Shown piece by piece: positions 15,719 to 23,497 of a DNA stretch of 45,468 nt; within the stretch, counting starts at the first letter, position 1, and each line of letters begins with the position of its first letter. The DNA lies in the NCBI RefSeq assembly GCF_002251435.1, contig NZ_NPJI01000088.1, forward strand, positions 1 through 45,468, given 5' to 3'. Origin of the DNA: Prevotella sp. P2-180. GTDB taxonomy: Bacteria > Bacteroidota > Bacteroidia > Bacteroidales > Bacteroidaceae. The notes below the pieces were generated by a model. The model had not been told where the DNA came from. It made no database searches and worked only from the letters and a program-made list of their open reading frames with translations. A program made the position numbers and the translations under genes.

Positions 15719-17131
15719 GTGAGCGCACCGCTCCTTATAGTCTACGAGTCCATCAAGATCATGGCCATTGTCCATGTCTTGATGGACAACCGACAGCCCG
15801 CCAAGACAATGGCATGGATGTTGGTGATTTATTTTATGCCAGTTGTTGGTTTGTTGTTTTATTTCTTTTTCGGTCGTAACACCCGCCGCGAAAAGTTGAT
15901 GAGCCAACGTAGCCTTGACCAACTCACCAAGCGCTCCATGCTTGAATTTGTGGTGCAACAAGACCTTCATGTGCCCGAAAACCATCGTGTGACAGTCGAC
16001 CTTTTCGCCAATCAGAATTTCTGTCTTCCGTTTAAGGATAATGAAGTTGAAATATTCACCGATGGCCATTCTTTTTTCCTAGATCTTATTTCCACTATTG
16101 GCAATGCCACTCAAAGTATCCATATCGACATGTATATTTTTGAGGACGACTCCCTTGGCAATCTTCTTTCCGACGTGCTCATCGACAAGTCACGCAAAGG
16201 TGTAGAGGTAAGGCTCATCTACGACGATGTGGGTTGTTGGAGGGTAAAGAGAGAATTTTTCGAGAAGATGCGCCAGGAAGGCATTGAGGCTTGGCCTTTT
16301 ATGCCAGTAAGGTTTCGTTATTTCACGAGTAAGGTTAATTATCGCAACCACCGCAAGATTATCGTGGTTGACGGAAGGGTTGGATATATCGGCGGAATGA
16401 ATTTGGCTCTTCGTTATGTGAAGGGTAGGGGAGACCGTCCATGGCGCGATACCATGGTGAGAATTACTGGTGGTGGAGTATATGGACTGCAGCGAGCGTT
16501 TCTGGTCGATTGGTATTTTGTCGACCGCACCATTATCAGCAACCGCCGTTACTATCCACCTCAGTCAACCTGTAATGTGAACAATTGTATTGCGCAGATT
16601 GTGACGAGCACGCCTGTCACCCCATATCCAGAAATCATGAACGGACTTCTCAGCATAATCATGCGTACCCGTAAATATATCTATATCCAGACACCTTATT
16701 TCATGCCCAACGAGACTATATTGTCGGCCTTGAAGGCAGCAGTGCTTGCTGGTATCGACGTAAGGGTGATGGTTCCGGTTTCTACCGATGCCTTTTTTGT
16801 TCAGTGGGCGCAGCAGTCATACTTGTCCGACCTTGCAGAGATTGGTGCTACGGTATTGTTGTATGAAGGAGGTTTTCTTCATAGTAAGATGTGGGTTGTC
16901 GACGATAGCCTTGCCTCATGTGGCTCAACGAATATCGACTTCCGTAGTTTTGAGAACAATTTTGAGGCAAACGTGTTTTTCTATGATTCTTCCACCGCAT
17001 GTCGTTTCAAGGAAATATTTCTTGAAGACGAGAAACACTGTTCAGCCTTTAATCTCTCCGAGTCTCGCAAGCACCATTTTATTGTTAAGTTGTGGGAAAG
17101 TATAACCCGCCTGATGTCGCCTCTGATGTGA
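15719..17131 (+). CDS. cls: Cardiolipin synthase (phospholipase D superfamily)
   Basis: A 470-residue membrane protein. A hydrophobic N-terminal region contains A-K-T-M-A-W-M-L-V and the family's P-V-V-G-L-L-F-Y-F-F-F-G-R block. Two HKD phosphodiesterase motifs follow, N-H-R-K-I-I-V-V-D near residue 210 and H-S-K-M-W-V-V-D-D near 387. It joins phosphatidylglycerol units, or PG and another lipid, into cardiolipin. Start: GTG at 15719, one base after the glmM stop; a TAG in frame at 15698 excludes anything earlier, and the next ATG (15761) would cut the first membrane segment. Confidence 0.88.
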   Translation: MSAPLLIVYESIKIMAIVHVLMDNRQPAKTMAWMLVIYFMPVVGLLFYFFFGRNTRREKLMSQRSLDQLTKRSMLEFVVQQDLHVPENHRVTVDLFANQNFCLPFKDNEVEIFTDGHSFFLDLISTIGNATQSIHIDMYIFEDDSLGNLLSDVLIDKSRKGVEVRLIYDDVGCWRVKREFFEKMRQEGIEAWPFMPVRFRYFTSKVNYRNHRKIIVVDGRVGYIGGMNLALRYVKGRGDRPWRDTMVRITGGGVYGLQRAFLVDWYFVDRTIISNRRYYPPQSTCNVNNCIAQIVTSTPVTPYPEIMNGLLSIIMRTRKYIYIQTPYFMPNETILSALKAAVLAGIDVRVMVPVSTDAFFVQWAQQSYLSDLAEIGATVLLYEGGFLHSKMWVVDDSLASCGSTNIDFRSFENNFEANVFFYDSSTACRFKEIFLEDEKHCSAFNLSESRKHHFIVKLWESITRLMSPLM

Positions 17132-17270
17132 CAAGCCTTTTCGTTTTAATGAAGGTTAAAAGTAGTGTGAGATGAAGGAAAAAGGACCTTTCTGCTGCTT
17201 TTTTTGTATGAAAATGAAGCAGTTTCATCACTTTTTTCATTAAATAAGCGGATAATTCATTTTTTTTGTG

Positions 17271-17278
17271 TAAGTTTG
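17271..17278 (+). promoter_or_regulatory. -7 box of sppA
   Basis: TAAGTTTG, 26 bp upstream of the ATG at 17304. The -33 region is AT-rich without a clear TTTG at the right distance. Confidence 0.5.
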
Positions 17279-17303
17279 CAGAAATTATTAATATTTTTTA
17301 TTT

Positions 17304-19079
17304 ATGAAAGAGTTTCTCAAGTATGTATTAGCGACTGTTATCGGCATTTTGACATTCGCTATTGTTATCGGCATTATCAGTGTCATCTCCATCATGGGTA
17401 TGGTGGCTTCACAGGAAGCAACCACTGTAGTAAAGGAAAAATCGGTACTCGTATTGCCTCTGTCCGGTATAGTGACAGAGCGTTCAGACGGAAATCCCTT
17501 TGGACAAATGATAGGTGGCGCAGCCGAGAGTGTCGGTCTTGACGATATGCTCTATGCCATCAAGAGGGCTAAGACTGAGGACGACATCAAGGGAATATAT
17601 ATCGAGGCTGGATTGTTCTCGCCAGATTCTCCAGCTTCGTGCCAGGCATTGCGCAATGCGCTCGTTGATTTTAAGAAGAGCGGCAAGTGGATAGTGGCTT
17701 ACGGCGACCAGTACACACAATCATCGTATTACGTGGCTTCAGTGGCCGACGAGGTGCTGCTCAATCCTTACGGAACGGTGGATTGGCACGGACTGAGTGC
17801 GCAGCCCATGTTCTACAAAGACCTGCTTGCAAAGGTGGGCGTGAAGATGCAGATTGTAAAGGTGGGTAAGTTCAAGAGTGCCACAGAAGTATTTACCGAA
17901 GATCAAATGAGCGACGCTAATCGCCTTCAGACTTCAAAGTACCTCACTGGTATATGGAACTCCATAGTGGGAGACGTTGCTGCCAGCCGTAAGATACCAG
18001 TAGCCAAACTCAACGAGTATGCCGACAGTCTCGTGACATTCGACGACCCGAAGTCTCTTGTGGAGAAAAAATTAGTTGACAAACTCCTCTATACCGACGA
18101 GGTGAAGAAAACTATTAAGAAACGTCTTGGTCTTGACGACGATGAGGTTGTAAACCAGATGTCAGTCATCGACATGGTGAATCTGCCGGCAGTGAAAAAC
18201 AATTCCGACAATAAGATAGCCGTGTATTATGCTTACGGCGATGTAGTCGATAGCGAGATGGGACAGACAGGTAACGTTATCTGCGGCCCCACAGTGTCGA
18301 AGGACCTTGAAGAACTCATGAACGACGACGATGTGAAAGCCGTTGTTCTCCGTGTGAACTCTCCCGGAGGAAGTGCCTATGCCTCAGAGCAGATATGGAA
18401 TGCCGTAAGAAAGCTCAAGGCCAAGAAGCCTGTTGTGGTTTCCATGGGCGGTTATGCTGCATCTGGTGGTTATTACATCAGTTGTGCCGCCAATTATATC
18501 GTAGCCGAGCCCACCACACTTACCGGCAGCATAGGCATTTTTGGAATGTTCCCTGATGTGAGCGACTTGATGACCCAGAAGCTCGGGCTGAAGTTTGATG
18601 TTGTGAAGACAAACACACACAGCGACTTTGGTAATGTTTCGCGTCCTTATTCACCAGAAGAGATAACCATTCTTCAGAGATATATCGACAGAGGGTATGG
18701 CCAGTTCCTTAATCGTGTAGCAGAGGGCAGAAAGATGAATAAGGCCGATGTGCATGAGATTGCTCAGGGACGAGTTTGGCTAGGACAGGATGCCAAGAAG
18801 ATAAAGCTTGTCGACGCTCTTGGCGGAATAGATGTAGCTGTGACAAAGGCGGCTGAACTTGCCAAGTTGGGCACCGACTACAAGACCAAGTCCTATCCAG
18901 CTGCTCCTGACTTCCTTGATCAGTTGTTTAGCAGTTTAGGTAACAATGGCGGCAACTATCTTGACGAGCAGATAAAAGCTACGCTTGGTGAGTATTACGA
19001 ACCGGTGAAGCTTATAAAGAATGTCAAAGGTCAACATCCTTTACAGACACGCATGCCATATTATTTGGTAATAAAGTAA
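17304..19079 (+). CDS. sppA: Signal peptide peptidase SppA, long (67K) type
   Basis: A 591-residue inner-membrane serine protease with one N-terminal anchor (about residues 8-33) and tandem SppA domains. The family's Ser-Lys dyad is visible: Lys in K-F-K-S-A-T-E near residue 190-193 in the first domain, and Ser in S-P-G-G-S-A-Y-A-S near residue 357 in the second. It degrades cleaved signal peptides in the membrane. Length fits the duplicated E. coli-type enzyme. It is followed by an 8-bp tandem repeat and then lpxK. Confidence 0.9.
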   Translation: MKEFLKYVLATVIGILTFAIVIGIISVISIMGMVASQEATTVVKEKSVLVLPLSGIVTERSDGNPFGQMIGGAAESVGLDDMLYAIKRAKTEDDIKGIYIEAGLFSPDSPASCQALRNALVDFKKSGKWIVAYGDQYTQSSYYVASVADEVLLNPYGTVDWHGLSAQPMFYKDLLAKVGVKMQIVKVGKFKSATEVFTEDQMSDANRLQTSKYLTGIWNSIVGDVAASRKIPVAKLNEYADSLVTFDDPKSLVEKKLVDKLLYTDEVKKTIKKRLGLDDDEVVNQMSVIDMVNLPAVKNNSDNKIAVYYAYGDVVDSEMGQTGNVICGPTVSKDLEELMNDDDVKAVVLRVNSPGGSAYASEQIWNAVRKLKAKKPVVVSMGGYAASGGYYISCAANYIVAEPTTLTGSIGIFGMFPDVSDLMTQKLGLKFDVVKTNTHSDFGNVSRPYSPEEITILQRYIDRGYGQFLNRVAEGRKMNKADVHEIAQGRVWLGQDAKKIKLVDALGGIDVAVTKAAELAKLGTDYKTKSYPAAPDFLDQLFSSLGNNGGNYLDEQIKATLGEYYEPVKLIKNVKGQHPLQTRMPYYLVIK

Positions 19080-19110
19080 CTCAACTTTTGCAATAAAGGG
19101 AAGTAATTGG

Positions 19111-19158
19111 GAGTTAAGGAGTTAAGGAGTTAAGGAGTTAAGGAGTTAAGGAGTTAAG
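19111..19158. repeat. Six perfect tandem copies of GAGTTAAG
   Basis: The 8-bp unit GAGTTAAG is repeated six times without change, 31 bp after the sppA stop and before the lpxK promoter region. The same unit occurs after dacB near 29047, and TTAA-centred units of the same period occur near 34252 and 39638. Confidence 0.95.
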
Positions 19159-19187
19159 CCAAATGCGAAACTTAAATAAATTAACTC

Positions 19188-19194
19188 TACTTTG
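19188..19194 (+). promoter_or_regulatory. Weak -7 box upstream of lpxK
   Basis: TACTTTG is one base shorter than TAnnTTTG. It lies 36 bp before the chosen ATG at 19231 and contains an in-frame TTG that is not a credible start. Confidence 0.35.
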
Positions 19195-19230
19195 GGTAGT
19201 AAGGTATGGAAGGACAAAAATCCTGAAACA

Positions 19231-20400
19231 ATGGAAGGCGATTTTATAAAGATAAACGAATGGCTTCTTCCCCTAAGCTGGCTATACGGCTTAGGGGTAA
19301 GGCTACGTAATTTTTGTTTTGATGTAGGACTGCTGAAGTCGCATAGCTTCGATATCCCGGTCATCTCTGTTGGTAATATCACGGTGGGCGGAACAGGCAA
19401 GACACCACATGTGGAGTATCTTGTGTCGTTGTTGCGCAAACATGCTTCAGTGGCAGTGCTCAGCCGAGGCTATAAGCGTAAGAGCCATGGTTTTATCATT
19501 GCCGACTCTTCAGCCACGGCACGCCTCATTGGCGACGAGCCGATGCAAATGAAGAAGAAGTTTGGCGACATAACAGTGGCAGTAGACAAAGACCGTGTCA
19601 ACGGCATTCGTCGCCTTACAGACGGTAAGACAGTGAAAGATATCGATGTCGTCCTTCTCGACGATGCCTTTCAGCATCGTTATGTCAAGCCAGGCATAAA
19701 TATCTTGCTTGTTGACTATCATCGTCTGATTATCTACGACAAGCTCTTGCCGGCAGGACGTTTGCGCGAGCCCCTCAATGGAAAGAACCGCGCCGACATA
19801 GTGATAGTGACGAAGTGTCCCAAGGACTTGAAGCCCATGGAGTTTCGTGTCATCACTAAGGCCATGAACCTTTTCCCCTATCAGCATCTCTACTTCACGA
19901 CCTTAGTCTACGACAACCTCTGTCCGGTGTTCTGCGGCAAGGAACGTCCGCTTAGCAGCATTACGCCCGACATAAACGTCCTTTTGCTTACAGGCATAGC
20001 TTCGCCCAAGCAGCTTGCAGTCGACCTTGAGCCATATACAAAGCACATTCACAAGCTCACGTTCTCCGACCATCACCGGTTCACTTCAGCCGACGTCGAC
20101 CTCATCAACAACACCTATGCCTCCTTGCCTCATCCCAAGCTAATAGTCACCACCGAGAAGGATACGACTCGCTTGTTGGAGACAGAAGGACTTAGCGAGG
20201 ATGTGCGTCACAATATGTACGCTCTTCCCGTTAAGATAGCCTTTATGGAGAATCAAGAAAAGTTTAACGAAAATATTATAGGTTATGTACGAAAAAATTC
20301 AAGAAACAGCATCTTGGCTAAAACAAAGGATGACAACAAGTCCCGAAACAGCCATAATTCTGGGAACAGGCCTCGGACAATTAGCTTCCGAAATCACTGA
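19231..20400 (+). CDS. lpxK: Tetraacyldisaccharide 4'-kinase LpxK
   Basis: A 389-residue lipid A biosynthesis kinase that phosphorylates the 4' position of the tetraacyl-disaccharide at the inner membrane. The N-terminal amphipathic/hydrophobic segment (W-L-L-P-L-S-W-L-Y-G) is followed by the P-loop G-G-T-G-K-T at about 53-58, the L-S-R-G-Y motif, and D-D-A-F-Q-H. I chose ATG 19231 because the family begins MEGDFIKINEW-like. The last 38 codons run out of frame through the start of the purine nucleoside phosphorylase gene (116-bp overlap), giving a basic tail RKNSRNSILAKTKDD. Confidence 0.9.
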   Translation: MEGDFIKINEWLLPLSWLYGLGVRLRNFCFDVGLLKSHSFDIPVISVGNITVGGTGKTPHVEYLVSLLRKHASVAVLSRGYKRKSHGFIIADSSATARLIGDEPMQMKKKFGDITVAVDKDRVNGIRRLTDGKTVKDIDVVLLDDAFQHRYVKPGINILLVDYHRLIIYDKLLPAGRLREPLNGKNRADIVIVTKCPKDLKPMEFRVITKAMNLFPYQHLYFTTLVYDNLCPVFCGKERPLSSITPDINVLLLTGIASPKQLAVDLEPYTKHIHKLTFSDHHRFTSADVDLINNTYASLPHPKLIVTTEKDTTRLLETEGLSEDVRHNMYALPVKIAFMENQEKFNENIIGYVRKNSRNSILAKTKDDNKSRNSHNSGNRPRTISFRNH

Positions 20401-21094
20401 TTCCTACGAGTATTCATATAGTGATATACCCAATTTCCCTGTATCTACAGTGGAAGGCCACGCAGGCAAACTGATTTTCGGCAAGCTGGGCGACAAGGAC
20501 ATTATGGCCATGGAAGGCCGTTTCCACTACTATGAGGGCTACTCCATGAAAGAGGTCACCTTCCCCATTCGTGTGATGTATGAATTGGGCATAAAGACCC
20601 TGTTTGTAAGCAATGCCTCCGGTGGAATGAATCCTGAGTTCAAGATTGGCGACCTTATGATTATCACCGACCATATCAACTTCTTCCCCGAGCATCCTCT
20701 TCGTGGAAAGAATTTTCCCCCAGGTCCTCGTTTCCTCGACATGCACGAGACCTACGATCTTGGCTTGATAGCCCAAGCCGACAAGATAGCCGAGGAGAAG
20801 GGTATTCGTGTGGTACACGGAGTGTATATCGGTGTGACAGGCCCAACCTATGAGACTCCTGCCGAATATAAGATGTATCATCGTTTAGGTGCCGATGCAG
20901 TGGGCATGAGCACTGTTCCAGAGGTTATTGTGGCCCATCATTGTGGCATAAAGACCTTCGGTATCAGCATCATCACCGACCTCGGTCTTGAGGACACTCC
21001 GGTGGAGGTGAGCCACGAGGAGGTGCAGATTGCCGCCAACAACGCTCAGCCGCTGATGACGGAAATCATGCGTGAGATGATCAACAGGTGCTGA
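20285..21094 (+). CDS. punA: Purine nucleoside phosphorylase
   Basis: A 269-residue trimeric-type (PNP/MTAP family) enzyme that splits purine nucleosides with phosphate into base and ribose-1-phosphate. Visible motifs: I-L-G-T-G-L-G phosphate loop, G-H-A-G-K-L, G-R-F-H-Y-Y-E-G-Y, N-A-S-G-G, G-V-T-G-P-T-Y-E-T-P-A-E-Y with the substrate Glu, and D-A-V-G-M-S-T-V-P-E. The ATG at 20285 is inside lpxK; residues from the start are family-like (YEKIQETASWLKQRM), so the overlap appears genuine. It is convergent with thiL with only 7 bp between stops. Confidence 0.92.
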   Translation: MYEKIQETASWLKQRMTTSPETAIILGTGLGQLASEITDSYEYSYSDIPNFPVSTVEGHAGKLIFGKLGDKDIMAMEGRFHYYEGYSMKEVTFPIRVMYELGIKTLFVSNASGGMNPEFKIGDLMIITDHINFFPEHPLRGKNFPPGPRFLDMHETYDLGLIAQADKIAEEKGIRVVHGVYIGVTGPTYETPAEYKMYHRLGADAVGMSTVPEVIVAHHCGIKTFGISIITDLGLEDTPVEVSHEEVQIAANNAQPLMTEIMREMINRC

Positions 21095-21101
21095 TAGAGT
21101 C

Positions 21102-22178
21102 TCACATCTCTTTTTTCAACGGGTTCCATCCCTGAGCTTTTAGGTCGAATTCTTGGTCATCACGTGTGACAAGTATTCGGCCTAAACTTTCTTTTGTGAC
21201 ATGTCCGATAAGTTTTACGTCGTCCAAGGCTTGTATTTTCTCATGGTCGCCAATGGGCACTGTAAACAGCAGTTCGTAGTCTTCACCTCCGTTCAGTGCG
21301 CATGTGGTGACGTTCATGTTTAGTTCTTCCGCCATTACTGCCGTCTGGTAGTCGATGGGCAGGTTTTTTTCGAATATCCTACATCCTACATGGCTCTGAG
21401 AGCAAATGTGAATAAGTTCACTGCTCAGTCCGTCGCTTATGTCCATCATAGCCGTAGGCTTGATGTTTGCGTCTCTAAGTTTTTTTATTATGTCGCCTCT
21501 AGCCTCGCTCCTCAGTTGTCGTTGCAGCAAGTATTCCTTTCCGGCGAAGTCAGGGCTGAATTGTGAGAGTTCTTCCAGCAATCTTTTGTTACCTTTTTTC
21601 TTTGCCTCTTCCACCTGTTGGTAGTAAACCGTTTTCTCTCTTTCCAGCAGTTGCAGTCCCATGTATGCAGCGCCGAGGTCACCGCTCACGCAAATGAGGT
21701 CAGTTTCCTTGGCACCGTTTCTGTACACGATGTCTTCCTTGTCAGCTTCTCCGATGCAAGTTATGGATATGGCCAGTCCAGTATACGAAGAAGTGGTGTC
21801 GCCTCCTATGATGTCTACGTTCCATTTGTCGCAAGCCATTCTCAGTCCTTGATAGAAGTTGTCGATGTCTTCCACTTTGAATCTCTTGCTCAAAGCCATC
21901 GAAACGGTCATCTGTCGAGGATATCCGTTCATGGCGAAAATGTCGCTAATGTTCACCATGGCCGCCTTATATCCTAACGACACCATGTCGATATATGTAA
22001 GGTCAAAATGTACGCCTTCCATAAGCATGTCTGTCGTAACCAGTGTTTCCTTGTTTCCATAATGCAATACGGCGCAGTCGTCTCCTACGCCATATAAAGT
22101 GGAAAGGTTTTTCGGCTCGTGGCCGTCGGTAAGCCTTTTTATAAGTCCAAACTCACCGAGAGCAGAAATGTCTGTCAT
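21102..22178 (-). CDS. thiL: Thiamine-monophosphate kinase
   Basis: A 358-residue PurM/ThiL-fold kinase that phosphorylates thiamine monophosphate to the active cofactor. Visible motifs: G-V-G-D-D-C-A, T-T-D-M-L-M-E-G-V-H-F, G-G-D-T-T-S-S, M-D-I-S-D-G-L-S and N-G-G-E-D-Y-E-L-L-F. Slightly longer than the E. coli enzyme. It follows the pantothenate kinase gene after 11 bp, so two cofactor kinases share a transcript. Confidence 0.93.
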   Translation of the reverse strand: MTDISALGEFGLIKRLTDGHEPKNLSTLYGVGDDCAVLHYGNKETLVTTDMLMEGVHFDLTYIDMVSLGYKAAMVNISDIFAMNGYPRQMTVSMALSKRFKVEDIDNFYQGLRMACDKWNVDIIGGDTTSSYTGLAISITCIGEADKEDIVYRNGAKETDLICVSGDLGAAYMGLQLLEREKTVYYQQVEEAKKKGNKRLLEELSQFSPDFAGKEYLLQRQLRSEARGDIIKKLRDANIKPTAMMDISDGLSSELIHICSQSHVGCRIFEKNLPIDYQTAVMAEELNMNVTTCALNGGEDYELLFTVPIGDHEKIQALDDVKLIGHVTKESLGRILVTRDDQEFDLKAQGWNPLKKEM

Positions 22179-22189
22179 GTTCTGTTGTG

Positions 22190-23008
22190 TTATAATTGTT
22201 GTTTATAGCTCAAAGCTGCACCTATGGCAGTGCAGAATACCGAATGTTTCGGTATGTGGAAGTTCACACCATATAGTTTAGCCATTGCCGGGAATATGTC
22301 GTTGCATTGCGGCAGCAGTGTGAGGTTTCCGATGAGAATATATTCGTTAATTCCCGTACCTTGTCCTGCAAGAATCGCCGCGCTTCCTATAGACTGCAGG
22401 ACGAGGCATACCAGTCCCTTTGCAATGTCCTCTTGGGAAGTGTTGCTTTGAGCCTTTCCGAATAAAGAGGCAGTTGCGTCCATGGGCAATCCCGGTAGAG
22501 GTTTTGCGCTGATGTCGCCAATGAGCAAGTTGATGTTCCCCAAGTTTCCTCTAGTTGCAATCTCCGATACAAACTTGATGTCGTTTGTATTAAGCAGCAG
22601 CCTGGAAAGACCTTGCAGCGTTCCCCCTCCAGTTCCAATACCTCCAATGTGTTCCATGTTGCATCCCTCGCATTTCACGAATGAAGTGCCCGTTCCCATG
22701 CTCACCACAATGGCTTTGTCAATTCCCGACTCATAACGAGCCCCGAGTCCGTCAGCCACAAATTCGTCGCATTTTGATGTCGGAAGTCCATAAATAGGTT
22801 GTGATATATATTCGCTTCCCACTCCTGTGAGTATTACGTGGTCAATGTCTTCAAGTCTAAAATTATTGTCGTGGAGGTATTTTCCGAAAGCCCCATAAAG
22901 CGAGGTGACAGGGTCTACTGCGGTGATACGTATAGGCGACACTACTTCGCCATCCATTATTCCCACTATTTTTGTAGTGCTGATGCCTACGTCTATTCCT
23001 ATTAGCAT
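22190..23008 (-). CDS. coaW: Type II pantothenate kinase
   Basis: A 272-residue ASKHA-fold kinase phosphorylating pantothenate, the first step to coenzyme A. The N-terminal phosphate loop G-I-D-V-G-I-S-T-T-K is typical of the type II (staphylococcal/eukaryotic) form, followed by L-T-G-V-G, S-M-G-T-G-T-S and G-G-I-G-T-G-G-G-T-L-Q-G. I place the start at 23008 because the longer frame to 23119 would run through the terminator and into tRNA-Phe. It leads a two-gene unit with thiL. Confidence 0.87.
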   Translation of the reverse strand: MLIGIDVGISTTKIVGIMDGEVVSPIRITAVDPVTSLYGAFGKYLHDNNFRLEDIDHVILTGVGSEYISQPIYGLPTSKCDEFVADGLGARYESGIDKAIVVSMGTGTSFVKCEGCNMEHIGGIGTGGGTLQGLSRLLLNTNDIKFVSEIATRGNLGNINLLIGDISAKPLPGLPMDATASLFGKAQSNTSQEDIAKGLVCLVLQSIGSAAILAGQGTGINEYILIGNLTLLPQCNDIFPAMAKLYGVNFHIPKHSVFCTAIGAALSYKQQL

Positions 23009-23042
23009 ATTTGGATTGTTGATGGTTTGTATATAAAAGAGG

Positions 23043-23074
23043 GAACCCCTGTCGCCGAAGCTAAACAGGGGTTC
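23043..23074 (-). terminator. Terminator of tRNA-Phe
   Basis: Perfect 9-bp inverted repeat, GAACCCCTG at 23043-23051 and CAGGGGTTC at 23066-23074. It is followed on the minus strand by CCTCTTTTA. It lies between the tRNA and coaW. Confidence 0.75.
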
Positions 23075-23089
23075 TAATGAAAGGAGGAG

Positions 23090-23162
23090 TGGTACCACCA
23101 GGAATCGAACCGGGGACACAAGGATTTTCAGTCCTTTGCTCTACCAACTGAGCTATGGCACC
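23090..23162 (-). tRNA. tRNA-Phe (anticodon GAA)
   Basis: A 73-nt cloverleaf with acceptor GGTGCCA/TGGTACC (one G-U), D arm GCTCAGTTGGTAGAGC, anticodon loop CTGAAAA and T loop TTCGATT. CCA is not encoded after A73. The T stem pairs CCCGG with CCTGG, leaving a C-U mismatch at 51-63. Confidence 0.93.
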
Positions 23163-23497
23163 TTTTTGTTGTTGAGAAGCTTGATGTTTGGTAGCTTTCT
23201 CGTTTGCGGTTGCAAAGGTACGAACTATTTCTGGAATAAAAAAATATTTCAGCGGAAAACTACTTTCTTTTATATTCTGTTAACAAAAGTCTTTTGTATT
23301 GCGTCTTTCTTTTACATAAATTTACACTTTTGGTGTATATATAGTAATTATGTTATGATAGTCTATTATTTTCTTTTCCATTGAAATAATGTATTTTTCT
23401 TGCATATTTCACAGAAATGTAGTAACTTCGCAGCGCAAAAACGGACAATGCCATAAAATTATGGCTACACCATATTAATAATATATAAACTTAAAAC
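23163..23497. other. Intergenic region with divergent promoters
   Basis: This 335-bp AT-rich gap holds the tRNA-Phe promoter on the minus strand (-7 box TACCTTTG at 23213-23220) and the promoter of the PurF-like gene on the plus strand. A small hairpin in the leader of the latter pairs GCCATAA (23450-23456) with TTATGGC (23459-23465). I see no further gene. Confidence 0.6.
23400..23430 (+). promoter_or_regulatory. Promoter of the PurF-like gene
   Basis: TTG at 23400-23402 and TAACTTCG at 23423-23430 (one mismatch to TAnnTTTG) with 20-bp spacing. The leader to the ATG at 23498 is about 60 nt. Confidence 0.5.

Noticed and set aside
17132..17220. Possible terminator after cls
   Set aside because: The stem (AAAGG/CCTTT) has almost no loop and the T-tract is offset, so the call would be weak.
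19111..19158. Possible CRISPR or ribosome-binding array
   Set aside because: The 8-bp units are contiguous with no spacers and lie too far from the lpxK start to act as ribosome binding sites.
23009..23119. N-terminal extension of the pantothenate kinase
   Set aside because: It would translate through the tRNA-Phe terminator and into the tRNA; the conserved protein begins at 23008.
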